NCBI GenBank assembly: GCA_937996705.1
Contig: CALKUQ010000018.1
Location: forward strand, 124,001-188,000
Direction of reading: 5' to 3'
Length of the DNA: 64,000 bases
Origin: an uncultured Chlamydiae bacterium
Lineage (GTDB): Bacteria; Chlamydiota; Chlamydiia; Chlamydiales; 2-12-FULL-49-11
Part shown: positions 53,808 to 62,154 of the stretch, piece after piece
Layout: each line of letters begins with the position of its first letter
Position numbering within the stretch: position 1 is the stretch's first letter
Position numbers and translations under genes: made by a program
Notes under the pieces: generated by a model
What the model was told of the DNA's origin: nothing
The model's input: the letters and a program-made list of their open reading frames with translations, nothing else
Databases searched by the model: none

Positions 53808-54395
53808 TTATGCGGCGGGGTTTTTGGCCTTTTTTCTACGCCAAATAATAAAACTTATCAGCGCAGCTGTTGCAAAGAGGGAGAAGATGGCAATATTGAG
53901 GTGTTTCAGGTGGGAGAGGACGGTATCAAAATTTGAGCCAAGATTGTAGATAGTGAAGAAAAAGAGGGTTGACCAGAAGGTGCAGGCAAGAAAGTCAAAC
54001 AGGGCAAATTTTTTAAACGGCACTTTTGAAAAGCCTGAAGACATGAAAAATGCGTTCCTGACTCCAAAGGGGATGAATCTACAGATAAAAAATGCAAATA
54101 TCCCGAATTTTTTATAAAAAATCGCGATTTTTTCTGCCCTTTCAGGTTTTACAAATTTACCGAAACTCCTTCCAATACCGTAAGCAATCCAGGCTGAGAA
54201 GACACACCCAAGTGTGAATAGGGAATAGAGAAGATAGGTTTGTTCGGGAAGGTAATGGGCAGCTAAAAGTGCTGATAAAGTAATTAATATGTCAATGCTG
54301 ATGGGAAGATTAAGCCCGGCAAGGAGGGCTAGGGAAAAAATAATCCAAGGGGCATAGGGTCCCCAGGTTACGAGAAATTCTGGATCTAACACCAT
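53808..54395 (-). CDS. DedA-family membrane protein
   Basis: 195 residues with five to six hydrophobic segments and DedA (SNARE-associated) family features: GLNLPISIDILITLSALLA near the N-terminus, YGIGRSFGKF, FFICRFIPFGVRNAFFMSSG with the F-x-R-x-x-P motif, and KFALFDFLACTFWSTLFF. Members act in membrane lipid transport (undecaprenyl phosphate or phosphatidylethanolamine flipping) and in pH/potential homeostasis. Only 3 bp separate it from the upstream nucleotide transporter gene, so they are co-transcribed. Confidence 0.92.
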   Translation of the reverse strand: MVLDPEFLVTWGPYAPWIIFSLALLAGLNLPISIDILITLSALLAAHYLPEQTYLLYSLFTLGCVFSAWIAYGIGRSFGKFVKPERAEKIAIFYKKFGIFAFFICRFIPFGVRNAFFMSSGFSKVPFKKFALFDFLACTFWSTLFFFTIYNLGSNFDTVLSHLKHLNIAIFSLFATAALISFIIWRRKKAKNPAA

Positions 54396-54398
54396 GAA

Positions 54399-55955
54399 TT
54401 AAGCTCCGCTTGTTGCAGGTTTTTGTCCTTCAGGCGCCGCGTGCTCAGGAGATAATTCTGCAAATTGGAAGCCAAGTGAGCGAACAGCCCATATCCATCC
54501 TGAAAAAATTACAGCTAATATAACGGCAACAAACGGTGTGCTCATCGCAATTGTTCCGAAAAACATGAGGAGAAACTGGTGAAAGACAGAGCCTCCAGAT
54601 TTTCCAAGTCTTGAGCCTACCCCATCAATTGCCGCCTTCCCTTTTAATTTGCTTTCTGCGCTGAGGGGAATAAAGGCTATTTCTTTTGTTACATCAAAAA
54701 ATGTGAATTTGCTAGCTCTTGACAAAACGTTTTGTATCGCTCCGAGAAACGTGCAAAGCGCTATAGGTGTGCAGCTGAAAAAGAGAGATATCGAATTGAC
54801 AAAGGGGTGATCTTTCCAAAGGAGGGTGATAAAAAAGAGCATTCCTGAGACAAAAAGGATAACTGGTGTCAAATAAGCTCCGGTCGCCCATCCAAATCTT
54901 CTAATCACTTGCCCGCAGATGAAAAATCCAAAAAAGCCCGAAGTTATCCCTGTATAGATCAATATTTTATCCATGTAAATATTGTAGGCGCTTGCTTTGG
55001 GGCAGAGCTGCAGAAGTTGATCTTTCCAGACAACTTCGACTAGATTAAGAGATAAATTATAAGTTAACACAATCACAGCAATGCACAATAAATATTTCGA
55101 TTTAGCTAAGTATGCGAAATTTTTCCTGATCCCCATTTTTATCGGATTAGGCTTTGTGTGAGATAGAGGTTCGCTGTGTGCGAGCTCTTTTTGAAGGCTT
55201 GTGTGGGTGAGCCATCTATAGAGAAAGATAATTGCAAGGCCTGCTCCTACAATCACTGAAGTGATAGCCATTAAGCTGTGACCCCAGGAATCGCCATGAC
55301 CTACAAGCTTAGTAAAGAGAAATTCGCTTGATAAGAGGATCCCGATAAAGCCGGCGCAGATGGTTGCAATATTTGCACCTACTCCTAAGATCGAATAAAA
55401 TCGTTTAGCCTCTTTTACAGAAGTTACTTCATTGGCAAATCCCCAGAAGAGGACGTGCATGATAATGGTTCCCCAAAGTTCACTCATGATATAAAAGAGG
55501 GAGAAGGTCCAGTTTCGAAAAATTGCTATAAGTCCTTGCATTCCAATTGGCAAAACCTTTTCAAGCTTGTCTGCAAGAGAGTGGGGGTGAAGGTAGTCTT
55601 GTAGAGGATAGAGGACGAAGCCAAAGATAAAAAAGAATCCAATAAAGGCAGACATCATGATGTAAAAAACTTTTTCACGGGTATACTTATTGGAAAGTCT
55701 TGTAAAAATTAAAGTACTAAGGAAAGCCATGGGTAGGATCGCCCACACTTTAATATAAGGAATCACCATTGCGCCTGAGTGAGGGGCTGTAATTAACAGA
55801 GAGTCTTTGGCAGCGCGTAATAAACTGTAATTAAATACAATAAGTGAGTAGATAAGGAGCATTGGCAGAAATTTTTTAATTTCAAATCTATGTATAGGCC
55901 AAAACAACTTACGCAACGACCCAAATATGGGGGCAGTTGTGCCTGAGGTAGTCAT
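54399..55955 (-). CDS. NTT-family nucleotide transporter (ATP/ADP translocase type)
   Basis: 518 residues, about 12 membrane helices, clearly the Tlc/NTT family: LRKLFWPIHRFEIKKFLPML at the N-terminus, YSLLRAAKDSLLITAP, FFIFGFVLYPLQDYLHP, FSLFYIMSELWGTIIMHVLFWGFANEVTSV, ILGVGANIATICAG and FFDVTKEIAFIPLSAESKLKGKAAIDGVGSRLGKSGGS. These carriers import host ATP in exchange for ADP or take up nucleotides with protons. Its neighbourhood (pgsA, sppA, polA) recalls Chlamydia Npt2, so net nucleotide import may be the role; substrate cannot be read from sequence. A hallmark of obligate intracellular life. Confidence 0.97.
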   Translation of the reverse strand: MTTSGTTAPIFGSLRKLFWPIHRFEIKKFLPMLLIYSLIVFNYSLLRAAKDSLLITAPHSGAMVIPYIKVWAILPMAFLSTLIFTRLSNKYTREKVFYIMMSAFIGFFFIFGFVLYPLQDYLHPHSLADKLEKVLPIGMQGLIAIFRNWTFSLFYIMSELWGTIIMHVLFWGFANEVTSVKEAKRFYSILGVGANIATICAGFIGILLSSEFLFTKLVGHGDSWGHSLMAITSVIVGAGLAIIFLYRWLTHTSLQKELAHSEPLSHTKPNPIKMGIRKNFAYLAKSKYLLCIAVIVLTYNLSLNLVEVVWKDQLLQLCPKASAYNIYMDKILIYTGITSGFFGFFICGQVIRRFGWATGAYLTPVILFVSGMLFFITLLWKDHPFVNSISLFFSCTPIALCTFLGAIQNVLSRASKFTFFDVTKEIAFIPLSAESKLKGKAAIDGVGSRLGKSGGSVFHQFLLMFFGTIAMSTPFVAVILAVIFSGWIWAVRSLGFQFAELSPEHAAPEGQKPATSGA

Positions 55956-56020
55956 AGAGCGCTCAAATCCTTATTTAGATTTTTGGTTCCTTGAATAGAC
56001 TCATTATTCCTTATCTGGCC

Positions 56021-57232
56021 TTATTTTACAAGGGTCTTTGTGAGAAGCTCTAAGGAAGGAAGGGTTCCAAACTCAATAAACTCAAGGGTTGCCCCCCCAC
56101 CGGTTGATATGCAAGTAATTTTTTGATCTAAATGGAGGGTGTGGATTACTGCTGCAGAATCTCCCCCTCCGACTATTGTCATAACTTTTTTTGAAGAGAT
56201 CATCTCTGCAACTTGGTAAGTTCCTTTTTGAAAGGGGGGGAGTTCATACACTCCGACAGGTCCATTCCAAAAAATTGTTTTAGGTTCATTGAGAGCCTCT
56301 CTCCAAGCAGATATCGTTGCAGGTCCAATGTCAACCCCCGACCATCCCTCAGGAATTCCATCTTCCATGGATACAGTAATTGTCTTAGAAGCCTCTGTTA
56401 CAGTTTCTGCGCAAAGGACGTCTAAGGGGAGTTGCAAATCAACCCCTTTTCTCGAGGCCCGCTTGATAATTTTGTAGGCAATATCGAGGTAATTTGGGTC
56501 GAAAAGAGAATTCCCAATCTCTTTGCCTAGCGCTTTATGAAAAGTAAATGCCATCGCTCCGCCGATCAAAAGACCATCAACCTTGTCTAGCAAAGCCTCG
56601 AGGATTCCAATTTTACTTCCGATTTTACTTCCGCCGATAATTGCGTAAAATGGCTTTTGTGCTTGGGTAAGTAGGTTTGTTAAGATTGTTACCTCTTTTT
56701 CTACTAAAAATCCAGCGCAAGATTCTTTGTATTTTGGGACGATGGTAAAATTTGAGGCGTGTTTTCTGTGAGCTGTGCCAAATGCATCGTTTACGTAAGC
56801 ATCCCCGAGCCGCGCAAGCTTATCGGCAAAAATGGGGTCCTTCTCAGGATTTTCCTCTCCTTCATGAAAGCGGAGATTTTCCAAAAGTAAGATTTGCCCA
56901 GGAAGAAGTTTGCTCGCCATTTTTTCGCAAATTTCCCCTATGCAATCTGGTGCAAAGGCAACTTCTTTGTTCAGAAGCTCGGAAAGTCTTTTTGCAACAG
57001 GGGCAAGGGAAAGTTCAGGGACCCTCTTTCCATTCGGTCTGCCTAGGTGACTCATTACAATAACTGAGCCCCCCCTTTCTAAAATAAATTTAATGGAGTT
57101 TAAGGAGGCTTTAATCCTTCCATCATCGATAATTTCCCCTTGCGGGTTTAAAGGGACGTTTAAATCAGAGCGGATTAGGATGCGGTTCCCTTTTAGAGGA
57201 AGTTCGCGTAGTGTTTTGAGTCTTAATCCCAC
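56021..57232 (-). CDS. pgk: Phosphoglycerate kinase
   Basis: Glycolytic kinase transferring phosphate between 1,3-bisphosphoglycerate and ADP. Recognised by RILIRSDLNVPLNPQGEI, VIVMSHLGRPNGKRVPELSL, RFHEGEENPEKD, YVNDAFGTAHRKHASN, IIGGSKIGSKIGILEALLDKVD, KTIFWNGPVGVYELPPF and TIVGGGDSAAVI. 403 residues is standard. It lies 9 bp downstream of argS and 65 bp upstream of the nucleotide transporter, placing an ATP-making and an ATP-moving step side by side. Confidence 0.98.
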   Translation of the reverse strand: MGLRLKTLRELPLKGNRILIRSDLNVPLNPQGEIIDDGRIKASLNSIKFILERGGSVIVMSHLGRPNGKRVPELSLAPVAKRLSELLNKEVAFAPDCIGEICEKMASKLLPGQILLLENLRFHEGEENPEKDPIFADKLARLGDAYVNDAFGTAHRKHASNFTIVPKYKESCAGFLVEKEVTILTNLLTQAQKPFYAIIGGSKIGSKIGILEALLDKVDGLLIGGAMAFTFHKALGKEIGNSLFDPNYLDIAYKIIKRASRKGVDLQLPLDVLCAETVTEASKTITVSMEDGIPEGWSGVDIGPATISAWREALNEPKTIFWNGPVGVYELPPFQKGTYQVAEMISSKKVMTIVGGGDSAAVIHTLHLDQKITCISTGGGATLEFIEFGTLPSLELLTKTLVK

Positions 57233-57241
57233 AATAGATCC

Positions 57242-58957
57242 TTACATTTTCGATAGAGTTTTAATTCCTAAAATTTGCAAACCTTGAGAAATGATTTTTT
57301 GGGTCAGTTGGCACAAAAGTAAGCGGCTTTCTTGGGTATCAGACCCCTCAACTCTGCAATCTCTAAAAAAGGTATGGAATTTTTCAGCAAGTTGGTAGAG
57401 GTAATCGGTGAGTCTATTAGGTAATAATTCTTCATCCATACTTTTAAGCGCTTCCCCAAATCTTCTGAGGTGAAGTCCTAGGGAAATTTCAGAAGGATGG
57501 GTCAATACAATTTTTCCCCCTTTAGTCGGAGGGGGTAATTTTTTATGAATACTCTCGATTCTCACAAATGCATACAAGATGAAGGCAACGGTATTTCCTT
57601 CGAATTTGAGCATTCTTTCATAGCTGAAGGTGTAGTCTTTGACTCTGTTGCAAGAAAGATCTGCATATTTTACCGCGCCGATTCCTAAAATTTTTGCCGA
57701 TTCGTCTAGATTTTCTACATCTCTTTCTGCAAGAAGTTTTTTTGCTGCAATGATAGACTCATCGAGCAAATCGCGGAGGCTTTCGGTTTCCCCCTCTCTT
57801 GTTTTAAATTTTGTCCCTGCAGCAGATAGGACAAGACCAAATGGAACGTGCTCGAATTTTGTTTTAGTAGGGTCGATCAGACCTGCTTTTAAAGCTGCCG
57901 CATAGACCATTTTAAAATGGACCGATTGCCCTATGTCCGTTACAATAATGATTCGCTCTGCACGGTCGTGAGTCACTCGGTAATTAAATCCAGCAAGATC
58001 GGTTGTTGCATAGTTGTATCCGCCGTCGCTTTTTTGAATGATTAAGGGGAGGGGTTCCCCCTCCTTATTCGTATAACCCTCAAGAAAAACGCATTTTGCG
58101 CCGCCATCAATTTTAACAAGACCAAGTTCTTCAAATTTAGCAACCACTTCACTTAAATAGGGATTATAAAAGGATTCGCCCCTTTCGTGAATATGGACAT
58201 CTAAAAGATCGTAAATCTCTGAGAACGCTCGCCTTGAAATGTCGCAAATGTGGTTCCAAGCAGCGATTGAATCTGGGTTACCCCCTTGCAGTTTTACAAC
58301 TTCTTCCTGGGCAGTTTTTTTAAAAATCGGGTCTTCGTCGAATTTTTTCTTTGAGCTCTTATACCACTCCATCAGTTCTTCAATAGGAGTCTGGCTCTTT
58401 TTGTCGAGGGCTGAGGGGTGAAAGAGCTTCAAATAAGCGATCAGCATGCCAAATTGCGTTCCCCAGTCCCCGATGTGATTCAACCTTAGTACATCGTGCC
58501 CTAAAAATTCATAGAGTCTAGCTAAGCTGTCTCCGATAATAGTCGATCGCAAGTGTCCGACATGCATTGCCTTGGCAATGTTTGGGCTAGAAAACTCGCA
58601 AATAATTTTTTCATTTTTTACAAGTTCAGGGACCCCAAGGCGCTTATCGTCTAAAATTTTAGTTAAATCGGATTCTAGTTGCTTGCAATCAATGTGAATG
58701 TTGATGAAACCAGGGCCACTAGCCTCCATTTTAGCGATTAAATGGTAGGGGTCTTGTATTTTTCCGATTATTAAATGGGCAACATCTCTTGGGTTTTTTC
58801 CTAAAATTTTCGCAAATTTCAGGGCGCTATTGCATTGGTAATCCCCAAAGGATTCCTTAGTGCTCTGAGTGATTTCAACGAGATCTTTTAAATCTAGAGC
58901 TTCAAGAGTTGCCTCTTGAAACATTTTAGCCAGTTGTGAAGAAAGATTTTGTGTCAT
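57242..58957 (-). CDS. argS: Arginyl-tRNA synthetase
   Basis: Class I synthetase charging tRNA-Arg. The HIGH-like motif is SPNIAKAMHVGHLRSTIIGDS, the Add1 (ArgRS N-terminal) domain precedes it, and AAGTKFKTREGETESLRDL is the KMSK-equivalent region. The DALR anticodon-binding domain closes the protein (YERMLKFEGNTVAFILYAFVRIESI, LYQLAEKFHTFFRDCRV). 571 residues is normal. It is the first gene of the minus-strand housekeeping run argS-pgk-NTT. Confidence 0.97.
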   Translation of the reverse strand: MTQNLSSQLAKMFQEATLEALDLKDLVEITQSTKESFGDYQCNSALKFAKILGKNPRDVAHLIIGKIQDPYHLIAKMEASGPGFINIHIDCKQLESDLTKILDDKRLGVPELVKNEKIICEFSSPNIAKAMHVGHLRSTIIGDSLARLYEFLGHDVLRLNHIGDWGTQFGMLIAYLKLFHPSALDKKSQTPIEELMEWYKSSKKKFDEDPIFKKTAQEEVVKLQGGNPDSIAAWNHICDISRRAFSEIYDLLDVHIHERGESFYNPYLSEVVAKFEELGLVKIDGGAKCVFLEGYTNKEGEPLPLIIQKSDGGYNYATTDLAGFNYRVTHDRAERIIIVTDIGQSVHFKMVYAAALKAGLIDPTKTKFEHVPFGLVLSAAGTKFKTREGETESLRDLLDESIIAAKKLLAERDVENLDESAKILGIGAVKYADLSCNRVKDYTFSYERMLKFEGNTVAFILYAFVRIESIHKKLPPPTKGGKIVLTHPSEISLGLHLRRFGEALKSMDEELLPNRLTDYLYQLAEKFHTFFRDCRVEGSDTQESRLLLCQLTQKIISQGLQILGIKTLSKM

Positions 58958-59209
58958 GAGTAAATAGTTTTTATCGTCAGTCTATACCCTTATGTAATTC
59001 AAAGTCTTGTTTTTTCTTGTACAATTTGTTTTTTAGATTTTGCTCAGTCGGGCCTGTCTTAATCAGACCCTTACTTGAAAGCGTCAATTTCTAATCAACC
59101 TAAAAAGATCCCTCTTTGAAAAATCTGGAGCGTTTTCCTGTCGCCAGTATAAACAATTTTCCGTTTTCAAAGAAGGGGTAATTTTAGAAACACCTTGAGA
59201 GAAATTGCT
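58958..59209. other. Intergenic region upstream of argS
   Basis: 252 bp with no gene seen. A GGGTCTG/CAGGCCC hairpin without a T-run is at about 59048-59068. At 59118-59151 a 34-bp stretch matches the right end of the 35377-35715 element at about 25 positions, perhaps a remnant end. Confidence 0.4.
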
Positions 59210-60502
59210 CTATTTTCGAGTTGACTCCTCAATTGCAGTTTGAATTAAGTGGTCAAGCAGGCCTTCATCACAAGAGATCGGTTCTGCTGGCTTAGCTGAT
59301 CCATCTCTTAAAGTGCAGAGAACAATGCTTTTGACAATCTCTTTCCATCTAGAATCGTAGAGAGTTTCGAAGGGGGGGATATCTGGATATTTAATAAAGT
59401 GCTGGTAGAGAGCGGGATATATTTGCCCAATAGCGGTTTCAACCCCATAGTAGAGCCTCATTTTTGCGCTTACTTGAGAGGAGATTTCAAAAAGAGGGGT
59501 AAATATTTCAGGTTTTAGCTTGGCTCTTTGAAGAGCTTTAAGCGTCCTATCATGATAGAAATTTCCAAAATCGTTCCCATATCTGTTTAAAAAGGGGATA
59601 ATTTTTCCCTCTGGGTCATCTAGATAGGATGGATCCACTCCGGTAACAAGTTGGAAAAACACATTTGAATCAAGGGTGCTAGAAAAAAAATCGTTTAGAA
59701 CGGCGATTTTTTCTTCAGGGACATCATGGAAGTAGGGATTTTTTGCCTCTAGAGTTTTTTTTGCCTCCTCAGATTTTGCCCCTTCTTCTAGAGACAGCGT
59801 GATAGAAAAATCGGTGGGAGAGATGGTTGCACATTCGAAGGTGCTAAAGCCATAGTAATTTAGCCAGTGTGCAGGTAGGTAATTACCAAAGGAATTATAC
59901 GCCGACCTTGTAAATAAAAAACCTCTTCCCCCTGGAATTTCAATAACTCCTTGTGAGGGGAGATCAGCCTTTACCTCCTCCTCTTGAAATCGGGCAAGAA
60001 TTTGGGGGAGAATGGAAGATTCCCAAAGCTCTTTACGCTGTTCCTCTTTATTAATATAAACAACCATTTCCTTTCCAGTAGAGTCTTCAAAAGCGTGAGT
60101 TTGGCTGATTTTCAACGATCTAAAAGTAGATATATGAGAATCATTCAAAATGTTTGATACGATATAGAATGCTTTTGCTAGGTTAGTACTTTCTCTAAAA
60201 AGGGAGATATCTATCCTTGCACAACGGGATGAGAAGGTGCCCGTTCTCTCAAATGTTACCGAGTGTGAATGTTTATGTGTTTTAACATCGTAGTCTAAGT
60301 AGCGCTCTTTTCCAAGAACATCTATATAATTCAAAACTTGAAGGGGAAGTTTCGTTAGATCTATTGCACTCTCAGAATCTCTTGAAAGAACCTCTGCGGA
60401 AGCTTCAAGTGCAGATCCTGCTTCTGTAGCTCTTGCCCCCTCCGCTGCTGCTAGTGATGGAACTAGATGTTGCGACGGCGAAGAATAATTTGTCGGTATC
60501 AT
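59210..60502 (-). CDS. Lineage-specific hypothetical protein
   Basis: 430 residues, not recognised. The N-terminal 45 residues are Ser/Ala-rich and disordered-looking (SLAAAEGARATEAGSALEAS), as often seen in type III secreted proteins, but this is no proof of secretion. The rest is mixed alpha/beta with an Ile-Asp-rich segment, FERTGTFSSRCARIDISLF, then a charged C-terminal half with LNDFFSSTLDSNVFFQ and ALYQHFIKYPDIPPFETLY. No catalytic motif stands out. The upstream 460 bp are without a recognised promoter motif of the shared type. Function unknown. Confidence 0.82.
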   Translation of the reverse strand: MIPTNYSSPSQHLVPSLAAAEGARATEAGSALEASAEVLSRDSESAIDLTKLPLQVLNYIDVLGKERYLDYDVKTHKHSHSVTFERTGTFSSRCARIDISLFRESTNLAKAFYIVSNILNDSHISTFRSLKISQTHAFEDSTGKEMVVYINKEEQRKELWESSILPQILARFQEEEVKADLPSQGVIEIPGGRGFLFTRSAYNSFGNYLPAHWLNYYGFSTFECATISPTDFSITLSLEEGAKSEEAKKTLEAKNPYFHDVPEEKIAVLNDFFSSTLDSNVFFQLVTGVDPSYLDDPEGKIIPFLNRYGNDFGNFYHDRTLKALQRAKLKPEIFTPLFEISSQVSAKMRLYYGVETAIGQIYPALYQHFIKYPDIPPFETLYDSRWKEIVKSIVLCTLRDGSAKPAEPISCDEGLLDHLIQTAIEESTRK

Positions 60503-60857
60503 TTTGAATTCCTTGGATTATTTTTCCAAAAACTTTATACTTATGCCCTCTTTTTATCAAGTTTATTCTCAGATTGCTTCTCTGATATCCCTTTAAATTA
60601 AGTTAGTTAAGAGTCCCTTGTCACAAAAGAGAGGTTACGCCGGTTTTAGGGAGCTCTCGAAAAAGGTCTAGTCCCGCTTCTGAGGTTACAAGGAAGGGGA
60701 AAATAGTTGCTGAGAAGGGGAAATAATTTTTTACTTGAATTTGAAGTTCGGACGTAATTAAAATTTGTGAGTATAATTTTAAAAACTTTTTTTGCGTATT
60801 TATAAAAAAACAAGACTTCGTTATTTTATCAATTAATTTCATTTATTTGAAAGGGGG
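60503..60857. other. Intergenic region, no gene supported
   Basis: 355 bp between divergent units. TATAAA near 60535 may be the -10 for the 430-residue gene. A 73-codon minus-strand frame (60621-60842) starts without a Shine-Dalgarno and I do not support it. Two nearly identical GGTTAC words (60634 and 60686) are seen but without clear meaning. Confidence 0.4.
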
Positions 60858-60995
60858 ATGAAGGGGAAGAAGAGAGCTTCTTCTATTGTTTTCAAATTCG
60901 CTTTGTTTTTAGTATTGTCATTAATGGGGGGGTTGGGTAAGCTATACTGCCAAGAGGAGTGCCAGCGATATGACAAAGTTAGTTGTTTCAGATAG
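60858..60995 (+). CDS. Possible 45-residue leader/secreted peptide
   Basis: A short frame beginning MKGKKRASSIVFKFALFLV, with a positively charged start and hydrophobic core like a signal peptide, ending in a Cys-containing tail (LYCQEECQRYDKVSCFR). It overlaps the DUF2709 start by 26 bp in another frame, so its translation could influence that gene. The AGGGGG before ATG is too close to be an ideal Shine-Dalgarno. Weak support; it may be chance. Confidence 0.3.
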   Translation: MKGKKRASSIVFKFALFLVLSLMGGLGKLYCQEECQRYDKVSCFR

Positions 60996-61731
60996 TATTA
61001 TTTCCGCAATGGAGGCTTTTTTAAAGAAAAATAGAAGAGCTGACCTAATTTCTACCTACCTGTTTTTTCTAGAGAAAAAGCATCATTTGGATCCTGTTGT
61101 CTTCATGCGTGAAAAAAAGATTTATCAGAGTAAAGATGATCTCATTCACAGTTTAGAAAAAGAGGGGAAATTGTGGAGAGAGACTGAAATCAAGATTCAA
61201 ATCGGAAAGCCTAGTGTCAATGCTGCGACTCAAAAAATTTATATTTGCCCCTTTACTGGGAAAGTTTTTGGAGACAATACCCATCCGAACCCTCAAGATG
61301 CAATTTATGAGTGGGTTTCAAAATGTCCTGAGAATACAGAAAGAAACGACGGTATGCGTGTAAAGAAGTTTTACATTTCTGAAGATCCAGAAGTGATAAA
61401 GACTTATATCAAAGAACAGAAAGAGCCGATCAAAAAAATTGTATACACATCTGTGATAACAGGAAAACTGTTCCATAGTAGAAATAGTGTGATCGAAGAT
61501 TTTTGTGCCAATCACATTCGCTCAATTCCGATGAAAGATGTACCAACACAGAACCGATTTGAAATCCAAGAAGACTTTCTAGAGTTTATTCAAACTCACC
61601 TTGAAGAGAGTAAGATTGCTGGATTTGTGGAAGCCCTTTCTAGTTATGAGCCTTTTGCAAAACACGTCCAAAGATGGATGGAAGAAAACGCAGAAGAGTC
61701 AGAAGAGGAAGAATCTCCTGAAGAGGAGTAG
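60970..61731 (+). CDS. DUF2709 chlamydial conserved protein
   Basis: 253 residues, matching a conserved chlamydial family (DUF2709; from memory the gene before yjeE in C. trachomatis). Features: a helical N-terminus, KIYICPFTGKVFGDNTHPNPQDAIYEWVSKCPENTER with two Cys and a His that could bind metal, a second similar unit KIVYTSVITGKLFHSRNSVIEDF without the Cys, and an acidic tail EESEEEESPEEE. The duplicated ITGKLF/FTGKVF units suggest an internal repeat. GAGGAG is 12 bp upstream of the ATG. The stop is followed three bases later by the proposed ATT start of tsaE. Function unknown. Confidence 0.92.
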   Translation: MTKLVVSDSIISAMEAFLKKNRRADLISTYLFFLEKKHHLDPVVFMREKKIYQSKDDLIHSLEKEGKLWRETEIKIQIGKPSVNAATQKIYICPFTGKVFGDNTHPNPQDAIYEWVSKCPENTERNDGMRVKKFYISEDPEVIKTYIKEQKEPIKKIVYTSVITGKLFHSRNSVIEDFCANHIRSIPMKDVPTQNRFEIQEDFLEFIQTHLEESKIAGFVEALSSYEPFAKHVQRWMEENAEESEEEESPEEE

Positions 61732-61734
61732 GCC

Positions 61735-62154
61735 ATTATCAAAGAGCTTCTTAGATCAGATGAGGAGACACGGGCGTTTGCAAAAGAGTTTGCAAAAAAA
61801 CTTGTTGCAGGAGACGTTGTTTGTTTAGTGGGCAACTTGGGTGCAGGAAAGACCACGTTTGTAAAAGGGGTGGCCTCTCACTTTGGTATTTCTGAAGATC
61901 ACGTTTTGAGCCCAACTTTTGTCTACATGAATCTCTATGACCATCTTGCCCATTTCGATCTGTATCGCTTGCAAGGGGAAGAGCAGTTTTTTTCAATGGG
62001 TTTTGACGAGTATTTTACCCCTCCTTATATAGCACTGGTAGAGTGGCCAGGTATACTTAAAAAGGCCCTTCCAGAAAAGTCTTATTGGGTAACCATAGAG
62101 CATTGCGAAAAGGGAAGAGAAATAGAAGTAACACAAAGGATAGAGACAAGATGA
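61735..62154 (+). CDS. tsaE: tRNA t6A synthesis ATPase TsaE with probable ATT start codon
   Basis: Component of the machinery for N6-threonylcarbamoyladenosine in tRNA. Walker A GNLGAGKTTF (about residues 33-42), HFDLYRL and GFDEYF match TsaE/YjeE. In-frame ATG/GTG/TTG appear only from 61828, which would cut off the N-terminus and start inside the Walker region. The upstream in-frame codons encode a conserved-looking N-terminus (KELLRSDEETRAFAKEFAKK, then LVAGDVVCLVGNLGAG), and no standard start lies between them and the DUF2709 stop. ATT at 61735, six bases after GAGGAG, gives 139 residues, the normal size. An ATC at 61738 is the alternative. The 3' end overlaps dnaQ by 4 bp. Confidence 0.85.
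   Translation: MIKELLRSDEETRAFAKEFAKKLVAGDVVCLVGNLGAGKTTFVKGVASHFGISEDHVLSPTFVYMNLYDHLAHFDLYRLQGEEQFFSMGFDEYFTPPYIALVEWPGILKKALPEKSYWVTIEHCEKGREIEVTQRIETR

Noticed and set aside
59048..59068. GGGTCTG/CAGGCCC hairpin as terminator.
   Set aside because: No T-run follows on either strand and the stem includes a wobble; too weak to call.
60621..60842. 73-codon minus-strand frame.
   Set aside because: AT-rich, no ribosome site, no recognisable pattern; likely chance.
62085..62150. Longer N-terminus for DnaQ.
   Set aside because: It lies inside tsaE, and the ATG at 62151 overlapping the tsaE stop gives the normal family start.
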